Part shown: piece after piece, positions 8,315-16,826 of the stretch
Numbering within the stretch: the first letter of the stretch is position 1
Layout: each line of letters begins with the position of its first letter
Source of the DNA: an uncultured Prevotella sp.
GTDB taxonomy: Bacteria; Bacteroidota; Bacteroidia; Bacteroidales; Bacteroidaceae
Assembly: GCA_905196835.1 (NCBI GenBank)
Contig: CAJJWN010000003.1
Coordinates: 62,001 to 126,000, forward strand
DNA length: 64,000 bases
Direction: 5' to 3'
Notes under the pieces: model-generated
Databases searched by the model: none
Told to the model about the DNA's origin: nothing
The model's input: the letters and a program-made list of their open reading frames with translations, nothing else
Made by a program: the position numbers and the translations under genes

Positions 8315-9175
8315 ATGGACAATCTGATTGCAAAGATTGCGATAATCACACTCCTTGTTTTTTCCCAATGCCATTACGCCAGCGCCCAAAATGGCGGACA
8401 GCAAAAGCCTGTGGCCGCGTCGGTGGCTGACAGCGCAATGACGGCGGAGGCCGACTCGGCGGCAAGCGGACTGGCTGGCGACACGCTGGGACTGGACTAT
8501 GCCGAAGCTCCTGACTCGGTTATGGCTCCCGTGGAGACGGTTGGCTTCCACAAGATGCTGAAGACCAAGTACATCGAGGGCAGTGCGGGCTTCATGTCTT
8601 TCGTTGCCTTGGCGCTGGTGCTCGGCCTGGCTTTCTGCATAGAGCGCATCATATACCTCACCCTTTCGGAAATAAACGCCAAGCGGCTGATGGCCGACCT
8701 GGAGACGCAAATAATGCAGGGCGACGTCGAGGGGGCGAAGACGGTGTGCCGCGAGACGCGCGGCCCGGTGGCGTCTATCTGCTACCAGGGGCTTACGCGC
8801 ATAGACGAGTCGATGGAAGACATCGAGCGCAGCATAACGTCTTACGGCGCGGTGCAGGCCGCCAACCTTGAGAAGGGCTGCTCATGGATAACGCTGTTCA
8901 TCGCCATGGCACCGTCGCTGGGTTTCCTCGGCACGGTAATCGGCATGGTTATGGCTTTCGAGCAAATACAGCAGGCAGGCGACATAAGTCCTACAATCGT
9001 GGCCGCCGGCATGAAGGTGGCTCTCATAACGACCATCTTCGGACTGATTGCCGCGCTCATTCTCCAGGTGTTCTACAACTACATCCTGTCCAAAATAGAG
9101 CACATTACGAGCCAGATGGAGGAGTCGGCCATCACGCTTCTTGACATAATAATGAAATACAAACTTACACGATGA
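8315..9175 (+). CDS. exbB: MotA/TolQ/ExbB proton channel family protein
   Basis: 286 residues from the ATG at 8315. A longer frame would begin inside the tRNA and is rejected. An N-terminal signal-like helix ends near HYASAQ, then comes a low-complexity acidic periplasmic stretch, a membrane helix (SFVALALVLGLAFCIERIIYL) and the conserved ExbB core: ITLFIAMAPSLGFLGTVIGM and GMKVALITTIFGLIAALIL, which line the proton channel. With the ExbD proteins encoded just downstream it would form the proton-driven motor that energises TonB receptors. The next gene overlaps it by four bases (ATGA). Confidence 0.93.
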   Translation: MDNLIAKIAIITLLVFSQCHYASAQNGGQQKPVAASVADSAMTAEADSAASGLAGDTLGLDYAEAPDSVMAPVETVGFHKMLKTKYIEGSAGFMSFVALALVLGLAFCIERIIYLTLSEINAKRLMADLETQIMQGDVEGAKTVCRETRGPVASICYQGLTRIDESMEDIERSITSYGAVQAANLEKGCSWITLFIAMAPSLGFLGTVIGMVMAFEQIQQAGDISPTIVAAGMKVALITTIFGLIAALILQVFYNYILSKIEHITSQMEESAITLLDIIMKYKLTR

Positions 9176-9696
9176 CAGGCACACGGCATAACATACTAAG
9201 CGGACTGACGGCCGAACAGGTGTCTACGCGCGTGCTCGTCGCGCTCGTTGTGCTGGCGGTTGTTGTCTTCGGCGCGTTCTTCCTGATTGGTTACGACGTG
9301 CCGTTCGAGGACAACCCCGAGTTCAACGCGCCCCGGCTTACCGACCTTGTGCTCGTGTTCATATACGTGCTTGTGCTCCTTGCCGCAATATTCGCCGTCA
9401 CAGCCATAGCAATAAGCCTCAAGGCGAGGGACAAGGCGCAGGGAAAGGCCAACAACATACCGGCTGCAAAAATCGCATGGGGCACGGCGGGTCTGCTCGT
9501 AGCAAGCCTTCTGGCAACGTTCCTGCTTGGTTCGGCAGAGCCTGTACAGGTAAACGGCGTTGCATATACCGACGTGTTCTGGCTGAAAGCTACCGACATG
9601 TTCATCAATACGTCGCTGGTGCTGCTCCTGGTAGCCGTCTGCGGTGTAGCCTTCGGCCTTTCGGGATATTGCAGGAAGATGGGAATTAGAAAATGA
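9172..9696 (+). CDS. Membrane protein of unknown function inside the exbBD operon
   Basis: 174 residues with four predicted membrane helices (about 22-42, 58-82, 102-120 and 145-165) and a short basic C-terminus (CRKMGIRK). It overlaps exbB by four bases and exbD by four bases, so translation is very likely coupled and the product may belong to the complex. No motif links it to a known family. The periplasmic segments carry acidic stretches (YDVPFEDNPEFNAPR). A structural or assembly role in the ExbB-ExbD motor is inferred only from position. Confidence 0.8.
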   Translation: MTGTRHNILSGLTAEQVSTRVLVALVVLAVVVFGAFFLIGYDVPFEDNPEFNAPRLTDLVLVFIYVLVLLAAIFAVTAIAISLKARDKAQGKANNIPAAKIAWGTAGLLVASLLATFLLGSAEPVQVNGVAYTDVFWLKATDMFINTSLVLLLVAVCGVAFGLSGYCRKMGIRK

Positions 9697-10229
9697 TTTT
9701 GCATCGCGACAGGCGCACAGTGCCGCAACTCAACACCACGTCAACGGCCGACATATCGTTCATCTTGCTGGTGTTCTTCCTTATCATGACGTCAATGGAC
9801 GCTGACAAGGGACTGCAACGTATGCTTCCGCCTATGGCTGACGAGACGCAGCAGGAGGCTACCGACGTGGAGCGTAGCAACGTATTGTCGCTCACCATTA
9901 CGGAAGACAACCGCCTGATGGCCGACGGCAAGCCAATAGACAAGGGCGATGTACGCCGCCGTGTAATGTCGTTCGTTAGCCACTCGGCCGACCGGCGCAA
10001 CCATGTCATCGCCTTGGACATTGACCGGAAGGCGTCGTATGAAGTTTATTTCAATGTGCAAAACGAGATAGTAGCGGCTTACAACGAGTTGCGGAACGGC
10101 TATGCGATAAAACGATATGGCCGTGCCTACGCCGTATGTACGCCCGAACAGCGCGCCGCAGTGAGAGCTTATTATCCGCAACGCATCACCGAAACGCCAG
10201 CCGCAACGGAGGAAGGAGGTGGCAGATGA
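9693..10229 (+). CDS. exbD: ExbD/TolR family biopolymer transport protein (first)
   Basis: 178 residues: short cytoplasmic N-terminus, one membrane helix (SFILLVFFLIMTSM) carrying the conserved proton-relay aspartate D20 in STADISF, then a periplasmic domain. It partners the ExbB channel. The C-terminal tail ends in a Thr/Glu-rich stretch (RITETPAATEEGGGR). Its stop overlaps the start of the second exbD by ATGA. Confidence 0.9.
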   Translation: MILHRDRRTVPQLNTTSTADISFILLVFFLIMTSMDADKGLQRMLPPMADETQQEATDVERSNVLSLTITEDNRLMADGKPIDKGDVRRRVMSFVSHSADRRNHVIALDIDRKASYEVYFNVQNEIVAAYNELRNGYAIKRYGRAYAVCTPEQRAAVRAYYPQRITETPAATEEGGGR

Positions 10230-10693
10230 GCTTCTTCCGCCGCCAAAGGCGCGAGGTGCCGATGCTTAACACGGCAGCCCTGCCCGACCTGATTTTCACC
10301 GTGCTCTTCTTCTTCATCACCGTAACGCACATGAGGAAGGTCACCCTGAAAGTGAAATACCGCGTACCTGAAGGCACAGAGCTTACCCGCCTCGTCAAGA
10401 AGTCGGCCGTTACATATATTTATATAGGCCGTCCTGCCGACGACATGCGCCGCGCCGTGGGCGAAGGCACGCGCATACAGCTGAACGACAAGTATGCCGA
10501 CGTTGACGACGTGACCGACTACGTGGCGGAGGAACGCCGCCGCATGTCGCCCGAAGACGCCAAGGCGATGAGCGTCTCAATAAAAGCCGACCGCCAAACG
10601 GAGATGGGCGTAATGTCGGATGTACGCCAGGCGTTACGCCGGGCAGGAGCATTAAGGGTTAACTATTCGGCCACACAAAAGGGCAAAAAATAA
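10226..10693 (+). CDS. exbD: ExbD/TolR family biopolymer transport protein (second)
   Basis: 155 residues starting at the ATG that overlaps the previous stop and follows a strong ribosome site, GGAAGGAGGTGGCAG. A longer upstream frame is rejected. The membrane helix LIFTVLFFFITVTHM follows the conserved aspartate D21 (ALPDLIF). The periplasmic domain ends in RQALRRAGALRVNYSA, typical of ExbD. Two different ExbD subunits after one ExbB is a common Bacteroidales arrangement. Confidence 0.9.
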   Translation: MSFFRRQRREVPMLNTAALPDLIFTVLFFFITVTHMRKVTLKVKYRVPEGTELTRLVKKSAVTYIYIGRPADDMRRAVGEGTRIQLNDKYADVDDVTDYVAEERRRMSPEDAKAMSVSIKADRQTEMGVMSDVRQALRRAGALRVNYSATQKGKK

Positions 10694-10755
10694 TGTTTGT
10701 CAGCCAAACAAAGTTTTAATCTATAGTATAAGATTGAAATTTTACTTACAATTTG

Positions 10756-10786
10756 TTGCAAAAACGATTATTTTATAGTATCTTTG
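10756..10786 (+). promoter_or_regulatory. Promoter of the Lrp/AsnC regulator gene
   Basis: TTG at 10756-10758 and TATCTTTG at 10779-10786, spacing 20: a near-perfect Bacteroidota promoter. The leader to the ATG is about 80 bases. Confidence 0.75.
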
Positions 10787-10872
10787 TGCCGTACAATAAG
10801 CAATATGTATTTGGCGTAAAGCCATTTAACGGTTTGTTCTAAATTAACATCAAAGTAAAAAATCCACTACAA

Positions 10873-11367
10873 ATGGCACATCACAATTTAGATTCATTAG
10901 ACAAGAAAATCCTTAAGCTGATAGCCGAAGACGCAAGGATACCGTTCTTGGAGGTGGCTCGTTCATGCAATGTAAGCGGTGCAGCCATACATCAACGCAT
11001 ACAAAAGCTAAACAACATGGGCGTGTTGAAGGGGTCAAAGTTTATCATCGACCCGGAAAAAATCGGCTATGAAACGTGCGCCTACATGGGTTTGAACCTT
11101 AAAAACCCGGAAAAGTTTGACGAGGTTGTTGACGAACTAAAGAAAATCCCGGAAGTGGTGGAATGCCATTACACCACCGGCGATTATGATATGTTCATCA
11201 AGATATACGCCGTAAACAACCATCATCTGCTCAACATCATCCACGACCGCCTGCAACCTCTCGGCCTTTCGCGCAGCGAAACCATCATTTCGTTCAACTC
11301 GGCGTTCAGCCGCCAGCTGCCGATTGTTGACATGCCGGTAGACGATGACGACCCTGTCAGAGAATAA
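10873..11367 (+). CDS. Lrp/AsnC family transcriptional regulator
   Basis: 164 residues. The N-terminal winged helix-turn-helix (LDSLDKKILKLIAEDARIPFLEVARSCNVSGAAIHQRIQKL, residues about 5-45) is followed by the RAM ligand-binding domain (VVECHYTTGDYDMFIKIYA). Such proteins respond to amino acids and act as octameric DNA-wrapping regulators. It has its own promoter. The targets are not evident from the neighbours. Confidence 0.93.
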   Translation: MAHHNLDSLDKKILKLIAEDARIPFLEVARSCNVSGAAIHQRIQKLNNMGVLKGSKFIIDPEKIGYETCAYMGLNLKNPEKFDEVVDELKKIPEVVECHYTTGDYDMFIKIYAVNNHHLLNIIHDRLQPLGLSRSETIISFNSAFSRQLPIVDMPVDDDDPVRE

Positions 11368-11427
11368 GGACATAAAAGTCAAGCTTGAAAAGGCAATATA
11401 AAAAGCCCCTGACAAGCATAAAAACAA

Positions 11428-11468
11428 AAAAGGCCAAAGACCAGGCGTTTGCCGGTATTTGGCCTTTT
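11428..11468. terminator. Bidirectional terminator between lrp-type gene and folA
   Basis: An 11-bp stem, AAAAGGCCAAA (11428-11438) with TTTGGCCTTTT (11458-11468), flanked by A and T runs suited to termination on both strands. It lies between convergent genes. Confidence 0.8.
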
Positions 11469-11469
11469 G

Positions 11470-11952
11470 TCATTTCCTTACATAGTCAACGAAGGCGAAG
11501 CGGTAAGCGTGCTTCTCGTCAACGGCGTGCCCTTCGCGCCACGTCTCGCGCCAACCGCCGTATTCCGGGAAGAAAGCGTCGGCCCCGTCGGGCACGTCGT
11601 CTATTTCGGTAAGGCAGAGACGGTCGGCTCGGCCGATAGCCTGCGCATAGACATTTGCGCCACCTATTATATAAATGTCTTCCTCGTCGGAGCAGTGTTT
11701 CAGTGCTTCGTCGAGTGAAGTGTACGCATCACAACCGGGAAACTCGTGCACGGTGCGGCTCAATACGATGTTCCTGCGGTTGGGAAGCGCGCCCTTCGGC
11801 AGCGACTCGAAAGTCCTCCGCCCCATAATTATGGTGTGTCCCGTAGTCAAAGCCTTGAAGCGTTTGAGGTCGTCTGGCAACCAGTACAACAGCTTGTTGT
11901 CCTTGCCGATGGCGCGGTTGCGCGCCACTGCGGCGATGATAGATATACGCAT
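11470..11952 (-). CDS. folA: Dihydrofolate reductase
   Basis: 160 residues, normal length. Conserved segments are SIIAAVARNRAIGKDNKLLYWLPDDL with the catalytic acid at D27, HTIIMGRRTFESLP for NADPH binding, and IYIIGGANVYAQAI near the C-terminus. It regenerates tetrahydrofolate and is paired with thyA upstream on the same strand, the usual functional pairing, since ThyA produces dihydrofolate. Family E repeat arms lie in the gap between the two. Confidence 0.95.
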   Translation of the reverse strand: MRISIIAAVARNRAIGKDNKLLYWLPDDLKRFKALTTGHTIIMGRRTFESLPKGALPNRRNIVLSRTVHEFPGCDAYTSLDEALKHCSDEEDIYIIGGANVYAQAIGRADRLCLTEIDDVPDGADAFFPEYGGWRETWREGHAVDEKHAYRFAFVDYVRK

Positions 11953-11975
11953 AATTCGGTTCTATTGTTTTCAAA

Positions 11976-12102
11976 CCCACCCCAACCCTCCCAAAGGGAG
12001 GGAGTTTGATTACCCTTTAATAAATATTTGTCGTTATTTCAAATGCCATCAAGCCACTTTTGCATATCAAGCTCCCTCCCTTGGGGAGGGTTGGGGTGGG
12101 TG
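11976..12102. repeat. Inverted repeat, family E (E1)
   Basis: Left arm ACCCACCCCAACCCTCCC with AAAGGGAGGGAG (11976-12005), right arm AGCTCCCTCCCTTGGGGAGG with GTTGGGGTGGGT (12069-12102). About 65 bases of A+T-rich spacer lie between. Confidence 0.85.
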
Positions 12103-12103
12103 T

Positions 12104-12898
12104 TTACACGCTCACCTCGGCCTTGATGTGCGGCCAAGGGTTGTAGTTCTCAAGCTTAAAGTCTTCGTATTTGAAGTCGAAAATGTCCTTTACGTCAGGG
12201 TTGAGCGTCATCGTAGGCAGCGGACGAGGCTCGCGCGTAAGCTGCAACTTGACCTGTTCCAAGTGGTTGAGGTACAAGTGCGTGTCGCCGGTTGTATGTA
12301 TGAAGTCGCCCGGCTTCAGCCCTGTTACCTGCGCCATCATCAGCAGCAGCAAAGCGTAAGACGCTATGTTGAACGGCACTCCGAGGAAAGTGTCGGCGCT
12401 GCGCTGGTAAAGCTGCAGGCTAAGGCGGCCGTCAGCCACGTAGAACTGGAACAGACAGTGGCACGGCGGCAGGTGCATCTGGTTGATTTCGGCCACGTTC
12501 CACGCGCTCACTATCATGCGGCGCGAGTCGGGATTGTGACGTATCTGCTCTATGACGTTCCTGATTTGGTCGATGTGTCCGCCGTCATAATCGGGCCACG
12601 AACGCCACTGGTGACCGTAAACGGGGCCGAGTTCGCCGTCAGGCCCGGCCCATTCGTCCCAAATGCTTACGCCATGCTCTTGCAGATACTTCACGTTAGT
12701 GTCGCCACGCAAGAACCAAAGCAGCTCGTAGATGATTGATTTCAGATGCAGTTTCTTCGTCGTAAGCAGCGGGAAACCGTCCTCAAGGTTGAAGCGCATC
12801 TGGTTTCCGAAGATGCTGATAGTGCCCGTTCCCGTGCGGTCGTGCTTCTTAACGCCTTCCGTCATTATGCGGTCGAGCAAGTCGAGATATTGTTTCAT
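12104..12898 (-). CDS. thyA: Thymidylate synthase
   Basis: 264 residues from [10 protein letters not shown], the same length as the E. coli enzyme. A longer frame starting at 12970 adds 24 non-homologous residues and is rejected. The catalytic cysteine is C146 in [10 protein letters not shown]; the dUMP-binding residues RRMIVSAWN and the [10 protein letters not shown] segment are present. It methylates dUMP using methylene-tetrahydrofolate. It is followed by folA on the same strand. Confidence 0.96.
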   Translation of the reverse strand: MKQYLDLLDRIMTEGVKKHDRTGTGTISIFGNQMRFNLEDGFPLLTTKKLHLKSIIYELLWFLRGDTNVKYLQEHGVSIWDEWAGPDGELGPVYGHQWRSWPDYDGGHIDQIRNVIEQIRHNPDSRRMIVSAWNVAEINQMHLPPCHCLFQFYVADGRLSLQLYQRSADTFLGVPFNIASYALLLLMMAQVTGLKPGDFIHTTGDTHLYLNHLEQVKLQLTREPRPLPTMTLNPDVKDIFDFKYEDFKLENYNPWPHIKAEVSV

Positions 12899-12972
12899 TA
12901 TTCCATTATTTATTTGGAGAATAAGCCGGATAAGCCCGATTGGCCGAATAAGCCAATAGAGGCATGGCATAT

Positions 12973-13005
12973 TTTCTTAATTCTTAACTCTTAATTCTTA
13001 ACTTA
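12973..13005. repeat. Family D repeat arm (D1)
   Basis: A single arm, TTCTTAATTCTTAACTCTTA and onwards, preceded by GGCATGGCATATTT, resembling the inner edge of D2. No opposite arm was found. It contains the stop codon of the rRNA methyltransferase gene. Confidence 0.75.
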
Positions 13006-14419
13006 ACACTTCGTTGCATCCCTCCGGCGTGTGCGAGCTTTTTATTTTCCATTCAGCCGGATAAAGGTTGTTAGCGCGGTTGCCGATGTTCTTCTCGAAA
13101 CCGAGCGGCACGCCCCTATACGTCATGAGGACATGGCCGCGCGGCGTATCAGAGGGCAACGGCACGGCCTCCTTGCGCAGATAGCAAAGAGCCTGTCCGT
13201 AGTCAAGCTCCACACTGGGGAAAGCCGACGCGTCAAGGCATACGGACAAGGCAAGAGCTTGCGACGGAATGACGTCTTTTCCCTTAACATCGCCGAGCGG
13301 TACGCCGACAGACAGGACATTGAGACTTTTCCGCGCCGCATCATAAAACGGTTTCCACGGACGTGGTATGGCCGTGACAGTATTGCCGTCAACGACTATC
13401 TCAAAACCGTCAGGCTGCCTTAGCCACTTCTTGCAGGCATCACCAACAGCACTGCCGCCCCCTTGCCTGCGCTCCTTCGCGGCCTTCCTGCCCTTCACGC
13501 GGCCGTCACCGGCAGGCTCGTCGCCCGTCTTACGCATCACGGCCATGAACAAACCTTCACCCCGTGTGCGTCCAGGCAGGAAGCGGTACACGGGCTTGTC
13601 GAAGCCCGGAAGCACCGAGCCGGTGATGCCCCAACGCCCGTCCGTGTCAACGGCGAGCACCTCTGCGCCCAGCTCTTCGCACATGTAGGCCACGTTCTCC
13701 TCGTCTTCCTTGGTGTTGAAGGTACACGTAGAATAGACGAACAGCCCGCCCGGGCGCAGACATTGCCATGCGTCGGCCACTATTTCGCGCTGCAACCGCC
13801 AGCACTTCTCCACGTTCAGCAAGCTCCACTCGCCTATGGCGGCCGGATCCTTGCGGAACATTCCCTCGCCAGAACACGGCACGTCGGCCAGCACAACGTC
13901 GAACTGGAGGCCGCTGCGGCGGAAGTCCTGCGGATAATTGTTTGTCACAATAGTGTCAGGATGGCCCTGCTTCTGCACATTTTCGGCCAGCACCTGCGCA
14001 CGCTGGCGCACCGGCTCGTTGCTCACAAGCAGGCTGCCTTCAGCCAGGGCGGCGCGCGCCACGGTAGACTTTCCTCCCGGAGCGGCGCACAGGTCGAGCA
14101 TCCTCACAGGCCCGCCGGCGGCATACTGGCGCAGCACGCGGTCGAGAAACATCGACGAAGCCTCCTGCACGTAATACATCCCGGCGTGAAGCAACGGGTC
14201 GAACGTAAAGTTTGGCCGCGCGTCAAGATACAAGCCGCCCTTGCACCAAGGCACAACGCCCGTGCTCCCGGCCACCTGCCAGCCTCCGCCTTGGCATTTC
14301 CAAGGGTTCAGTCTTATGCTCACGGGCGGCTCGGCGGCAAGCCCCTGCTCCAGGGTTTGCCACAATTCATCGCCAAGGGCGGCCTTCGTCTGCATGATAA
14401 AGTCTTCCGGCAGCGTCAT
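12998..14419 (-). CDS. NOL1/NOP2/Sun-type rRNA cytosine-C5 methyltransferase (RsmF-like)
   Basis: 473 residues. The SAM-binding motif LDLCAAPGGKSTVA and both catalytic cysteine motifs (ADVPCSGEGMF and YSTCTFN) mark a 5-methylcytosine RNA methyltransferase. The long C-terminal part with SVELDYGQALCYLRKEAVPL and the ending RGVPLGFEKNIGNRANNLYP fits the RsmF C-terminal domain, so 16S rRNA is the likely target. A minus-strand TATCTTTG box sits about 30 bases before the start. The last two or three codons and the stop belong to a family D repeat arm. Confidence 0.9.
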   Translation of the reverse strand: MTLPEDFIMQTKAALGDELWQTLEQGLAAEPPVSIRLNPWKCQGGGWQVAGSTGVVPWCKGGLYLDARPNFTFDPLLHAGMYYVQEASSMFLDRVLRQYAAGGPVRMLDLCAAPGGKSTVARAALAEGSLLVSNEPVRQRAQVLAENVQKQGHPDTIVTNNYPQDFRRSGLQFDVVLADVPCSGEGMFRKDPAAIGEWSLLNVEKCWRLQREIVADAWQCLRPGGLFVYSTCTFNTKEDEENVAYMCEELGAEVLAVDTDGRWGITGSVLPGFDKPVYRFLPGRTRGEGLFMAVMRKTGDEPAGDGRVKGRKAAKERRQGGGSAVGDACKKWLRQPDGFEIVVDGNTVTAIPRPWKPFYDAARKSLNVLSVGVPLGDVKGKDVIPSQALALSVCLDASAFPSVELDYGQALCYLRKEAVPLPSDTPRGHVLMTYRGVPLGFEKNIGNRANNLYPAEWKIKSSHTPEGCNEVLS

Positions 14420-14447
14420 ATAAGGAATGTGTAAATGCTTGGTTTAC

Positions 14448-14455
14448 AAAGATAA
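14448..14455 (-). promoter_or_regulatory. -7 box for the rRNA methyltransferase gene
   Basis: TATCTTTG on the minus strand, 28 bases before the start codon; no clear -33 element. Confidence 0.5.
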
Positions 14456-14505
14456 CGCAAGCAAGCGCAAAGTTACTAATTATTTTAAAGTTTTTATACA
14501 AAATG

Positions 14506-14536
14506 TTGTATGATTAACCTTATTAACTTAACTTTG
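14506..14536 (+). promoter_or_regulatory. Promoter of the outer-membrane barrel gene
   Basis: TTG at 14506-14508 and TAACTTTG at 14529-14536, spacing 20. The leader is about 115 bases, A+T-rich. Confidence 0.7.
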
Positions 14537-14655
14537 CAGAAAAATAAGCCGAATTTTATCCGTTTTAGACAACAATGTCGCCGTTTCGTTTACATTATTT
14601 AGCATTATCGGATTATCATAAACCATCATATTATTAACAAAACAACAATCACATC

Positions 14656-15420
14656 ATGAGTTTAAAGCATCTCGTATTGCCATTGGCAATATTCTGCGGC
14701 GTGCTGACAGCAAGCGCGCAGGAAGAAGACAAAAACATGTTCAACCACCTTTCGGTAGGTGTTACCGCCGGAACTCCCGGTATAGGCTTCGACGTTGCGG
14801 CGCCTATCGGCAACTATGTGCAGGTTCGCGCCGGTGTGGCTTTCATGCCGTCAATCAAGTTCGGCACTGACCTTGACGTTGTAGAGATACCTTCCGATTT
14901 TACAGGTCAATATCCCGAGACGGTCGAGGTTGAGGCCAAGGTGGGCTTCACCAACGGCAAGCTGCTGTTTGACGTGTTCCCGTTCAAAAGCAGTTCGTTC
15001 CACATCACGGCAGGTGCTTACTTCGGTTCGTCGGCCATAATCAAGGCTTACAACAAGGAAGACGGACTGCTTCAAGACATTGCCGACTATAATGCAACGC
15101 ATCCTGGGCAGGAAATAGGTTACGAACTGGGCGACTATCTGCTCACGCCTGACGACAACGGTAACATCAAGGCCGAGATAAAGACCGCATCGTTCAAGCC
15201 ATACATCGGCCTCGGCATAGGCCGCGCGGTGCCCAAGAAGCGCATCGGCTTCATGTTCGAGGCCGGCGTACAGTTCTGGGGCTCGCCCAAACTGTATTGT
15301 AACGGCGACCGCCTTACAGAGGACGACTTCGACGGCGAGGACGGCGGACTCATGAAAACGCTCAGCAAAATCACCGTTTATCCGGTCATCAACTTCCGCC
15401 TTTGCGGCAGGATACTTTAA
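14656..15420 (+). CDS. Predicted outer-membrane beta-barrel protein, unknown function
   Basis: 254 residues with a clear signal peptide (HLVLPLAIFCGVLTASAQ, cleavage near residue 22). The rest alternates polar and hydrophobic residues with many aromatic and glycine positions (VQVRAGVAFMPSIKF, SFKPYIGLGIGRAVP, RIGFMFEAGVQFWG) and ends in FRLCGRIL, consistent with a small porin-like barrel of roughly eight to ten strands. It is monocistronic with its own promoter. No family was recognised. Confidence 0.75.
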   Translation: MSLKHLVLPLAIFCGVLTASAQEEDKNMFNHLSVGVTAGTPGIGFDVAAPIGNYVQVRAGVAFMPSIKFGTDLDVVEIPSDFTGQYPETVEVEAKVGFTNGKLLFDVFPFKSSSFHITAGAYFGSSAIIKAYNKEDGLLQDIADYNATHPGQEIGYELGDYLLTPDDNGNIKAEIKTASFKPYIGLGIGRAVPKKRIGFMFEAGVQFWGSPKLYCNGDRLTEDDFDGEDGGLMKTLSKITVYPVINFRLCGRIL

Positions 15421-15456
15421 TGTTTTCAGCCCGGTTGCACGCCAGCGCGTAACCGC

Positions 15457-15554
15457 CTGATTATCAACCACATTATAAAAGGCCGCCTTTCACAGCGTGA
15501 AAGGCGGCCTTTTGCATTGCAATTCATGGCCTTTTGCAGGGCGAAAGGCCGTCA
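15457..15554. repeat. Family R palindromic repeat (R2), tail first
   Basis: Tail-like CTGATTATCAACCAC at 15457-15471, then the palindrome AAAGGCCGCCTTTC / GAAAGGCGGCCTTT (about 15477-15512) and a partial unit that touches the fdtB stop codon. Confidence 0.75.
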
Positions 15555-16652
15555 ATTGAAATCGTTAAGCAAGCTTATCACCCTGTCAACCTCTTCTTCC
15601 TGCATGGCCTGGTTCAACGGGATGCTCAATTCCTCGCGGTGTATGCGCTCGGTGACAGGCAGGCTAAGGCCGCCAAGCTCTGCATAACAGAGCTGCCTGT
15701 GAGGCGGTATCGGGTAATGTATCATAGTCATTACACCACCGTCGGCCAAATAACGTTGCAGTTCGTCGCGCCTTTTGCAAAGCACGGGGAAGATGTGGTG
15801 CACGCTGTTGGCGCAGAAGTCGGGGCTTGGCAACAGCAGTTCAGAGTTGCGTATTTCGCTTATATAACGCATGGCGATGCGCCTACGCGCGGCGTTGTCA
15901 CCGTCAAGATACTTCAGCTTGACGCGCAGCACGGCGGCCTGCAACTCGTCAAGGCGGCTGTTGCGTCCCTTCATGTCGAACACATACTTGCGGCTCGACC
16001 CGTAGTTGCCCAGCGAGCGCACCGTCTTCGCCAGCTCCTCGTCGTCCGTAGTCACGGCTCCGGCGTCGCCGAGCGCGCCGAGGTTCTTGCCCGGATAAAA
16101 GCTGTGGCCGGCCGCGTCGCCAAGGCTGCCGGTGCGCTTCGTGCCGAACGTGCACCCATGAGCCTGCGCATTGTCCTCGATTAGCTTCAGCCCGTGCCGC
16201 CTGCATATGTCCCCAAGCTTCTCCGTATATGCGCATCGGCCATACAGATGGACTATCATTACAGCCTTAGTACGCGGCGTTACAGCCTGCTCTACAAGAC
16301 TGTCGTCTATCTGGAAGGTGTCAAGGCGAGGTTCTACCAGCACTGGGCGCAGGCCGTTTTCGGTAATGGCGAGTATGCTGGCAATGTACGTATTGGCAGG
16401 CACGATTACCTCGTCGCCCGGCCGCATCACGCCCATCTCAATATAAGCCCTCAATATCAGCGTTAGCGCATCAAGCCCGTTGCCGCAGCCTACACAGCAT
16501 TTCGTCCCTATGTATGCGGCGTATTCCTGCTCGAAGAGGCGTGTCTCCTCGCCTTGCAGATACCATCCGCCCTCCACGACGCGCCTTACCGCGTCGCTGA
16601 TTTCGGCGGAGTGCATCGCCGTAACCTTGCGTAGCTCAAGATAATTTATCAT
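15552..16652 (-). CDS. fdtB: DegT/DnrJ/EryC1 sugar aminotransferase, FdtB-like
   Basis: 366 residues from [10 protein letters not shown]; an upstream ATG at 16703 adds repeat-derived sequence and is rejected. This is a PLP-dependent sugar aminotransferase: substrate region [17 protein letters not shown], the PLP-lysine segment [17 protein letters not shown] and the [18 protein letters not shown] motif. With FdtA two genes upstream it would transaminate dTDP-3-keto-6-deoxygalactose to dTDP-Fuc3N for cell-surface glycan. The specific sugar is inferred from the neighbour. Confidence 0.85.
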   Translation of the reverse strand: MINYLELRKVTAMHSAEISDAVRRVVEGGWYLQGEETRLFEQEYAAYIGTKCCVGCGNGLDALTLILRAYIEMGVMRPGDEVIVPANTYIASILAITENGLRPVLVEPRLDTFQIDDSLVEQAVTPRTKAVMIVHLYGRCAYTEKLGDICRRHGLKLIEDNAQAHGCTFGTKRTGSLGDAAGHSFYPGKNLGALGDAGAVTTDDEELAKTVRSLGNYGSSRKYVFDMKGRNSRLDELQAAVLRVKLKYLDGDNAARRRIAMRYISEIRNSELLLPSPDFCANSVHHIFPVLCKRRDELQRYLADGGVMTMIHYPIPPHRQLCYAELGGLSLPVTERIHREELSIPLNQAMQEEEVDRVISLLNDFN

Positions 16653-16665
16653 TGTTATGGTAGAA

Positions 16666-16813
16666 GTTAAAGAATTTAGAGAAGTTATAAAAGTTAAAGC
16701 CAAATGCTGTTTTATGTTTTATCAAGAAGTCAAAAATATTCGGAAAGCATGTCAGTAAAGCCGATTTATTATGGTAATGGCTTTAACCTCTATAACTTCT
16801 CTAAATTCTTTAA
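16666..16813. repeat. Inverted repeat, family F (F1)
   Basis: Left arm AGTTAAAGAATTTAGAGAAG (from 16668), right arm CTTCTCTAAATTCTTTAACT (to about 16813), with a spacer of about 90 bases. It separates two minus-strand genes of the Fuc3N locus. Confidence 0.85.
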
Positions 16814-16826
16814 CTCCCCAATCAAC

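Noticed and set aside
11675..12739. 354-codon plus-strand frame over folA and thyA
   Set aside because: Covers the antisense of two recognised genes and the family E repeat; no recognisable product.
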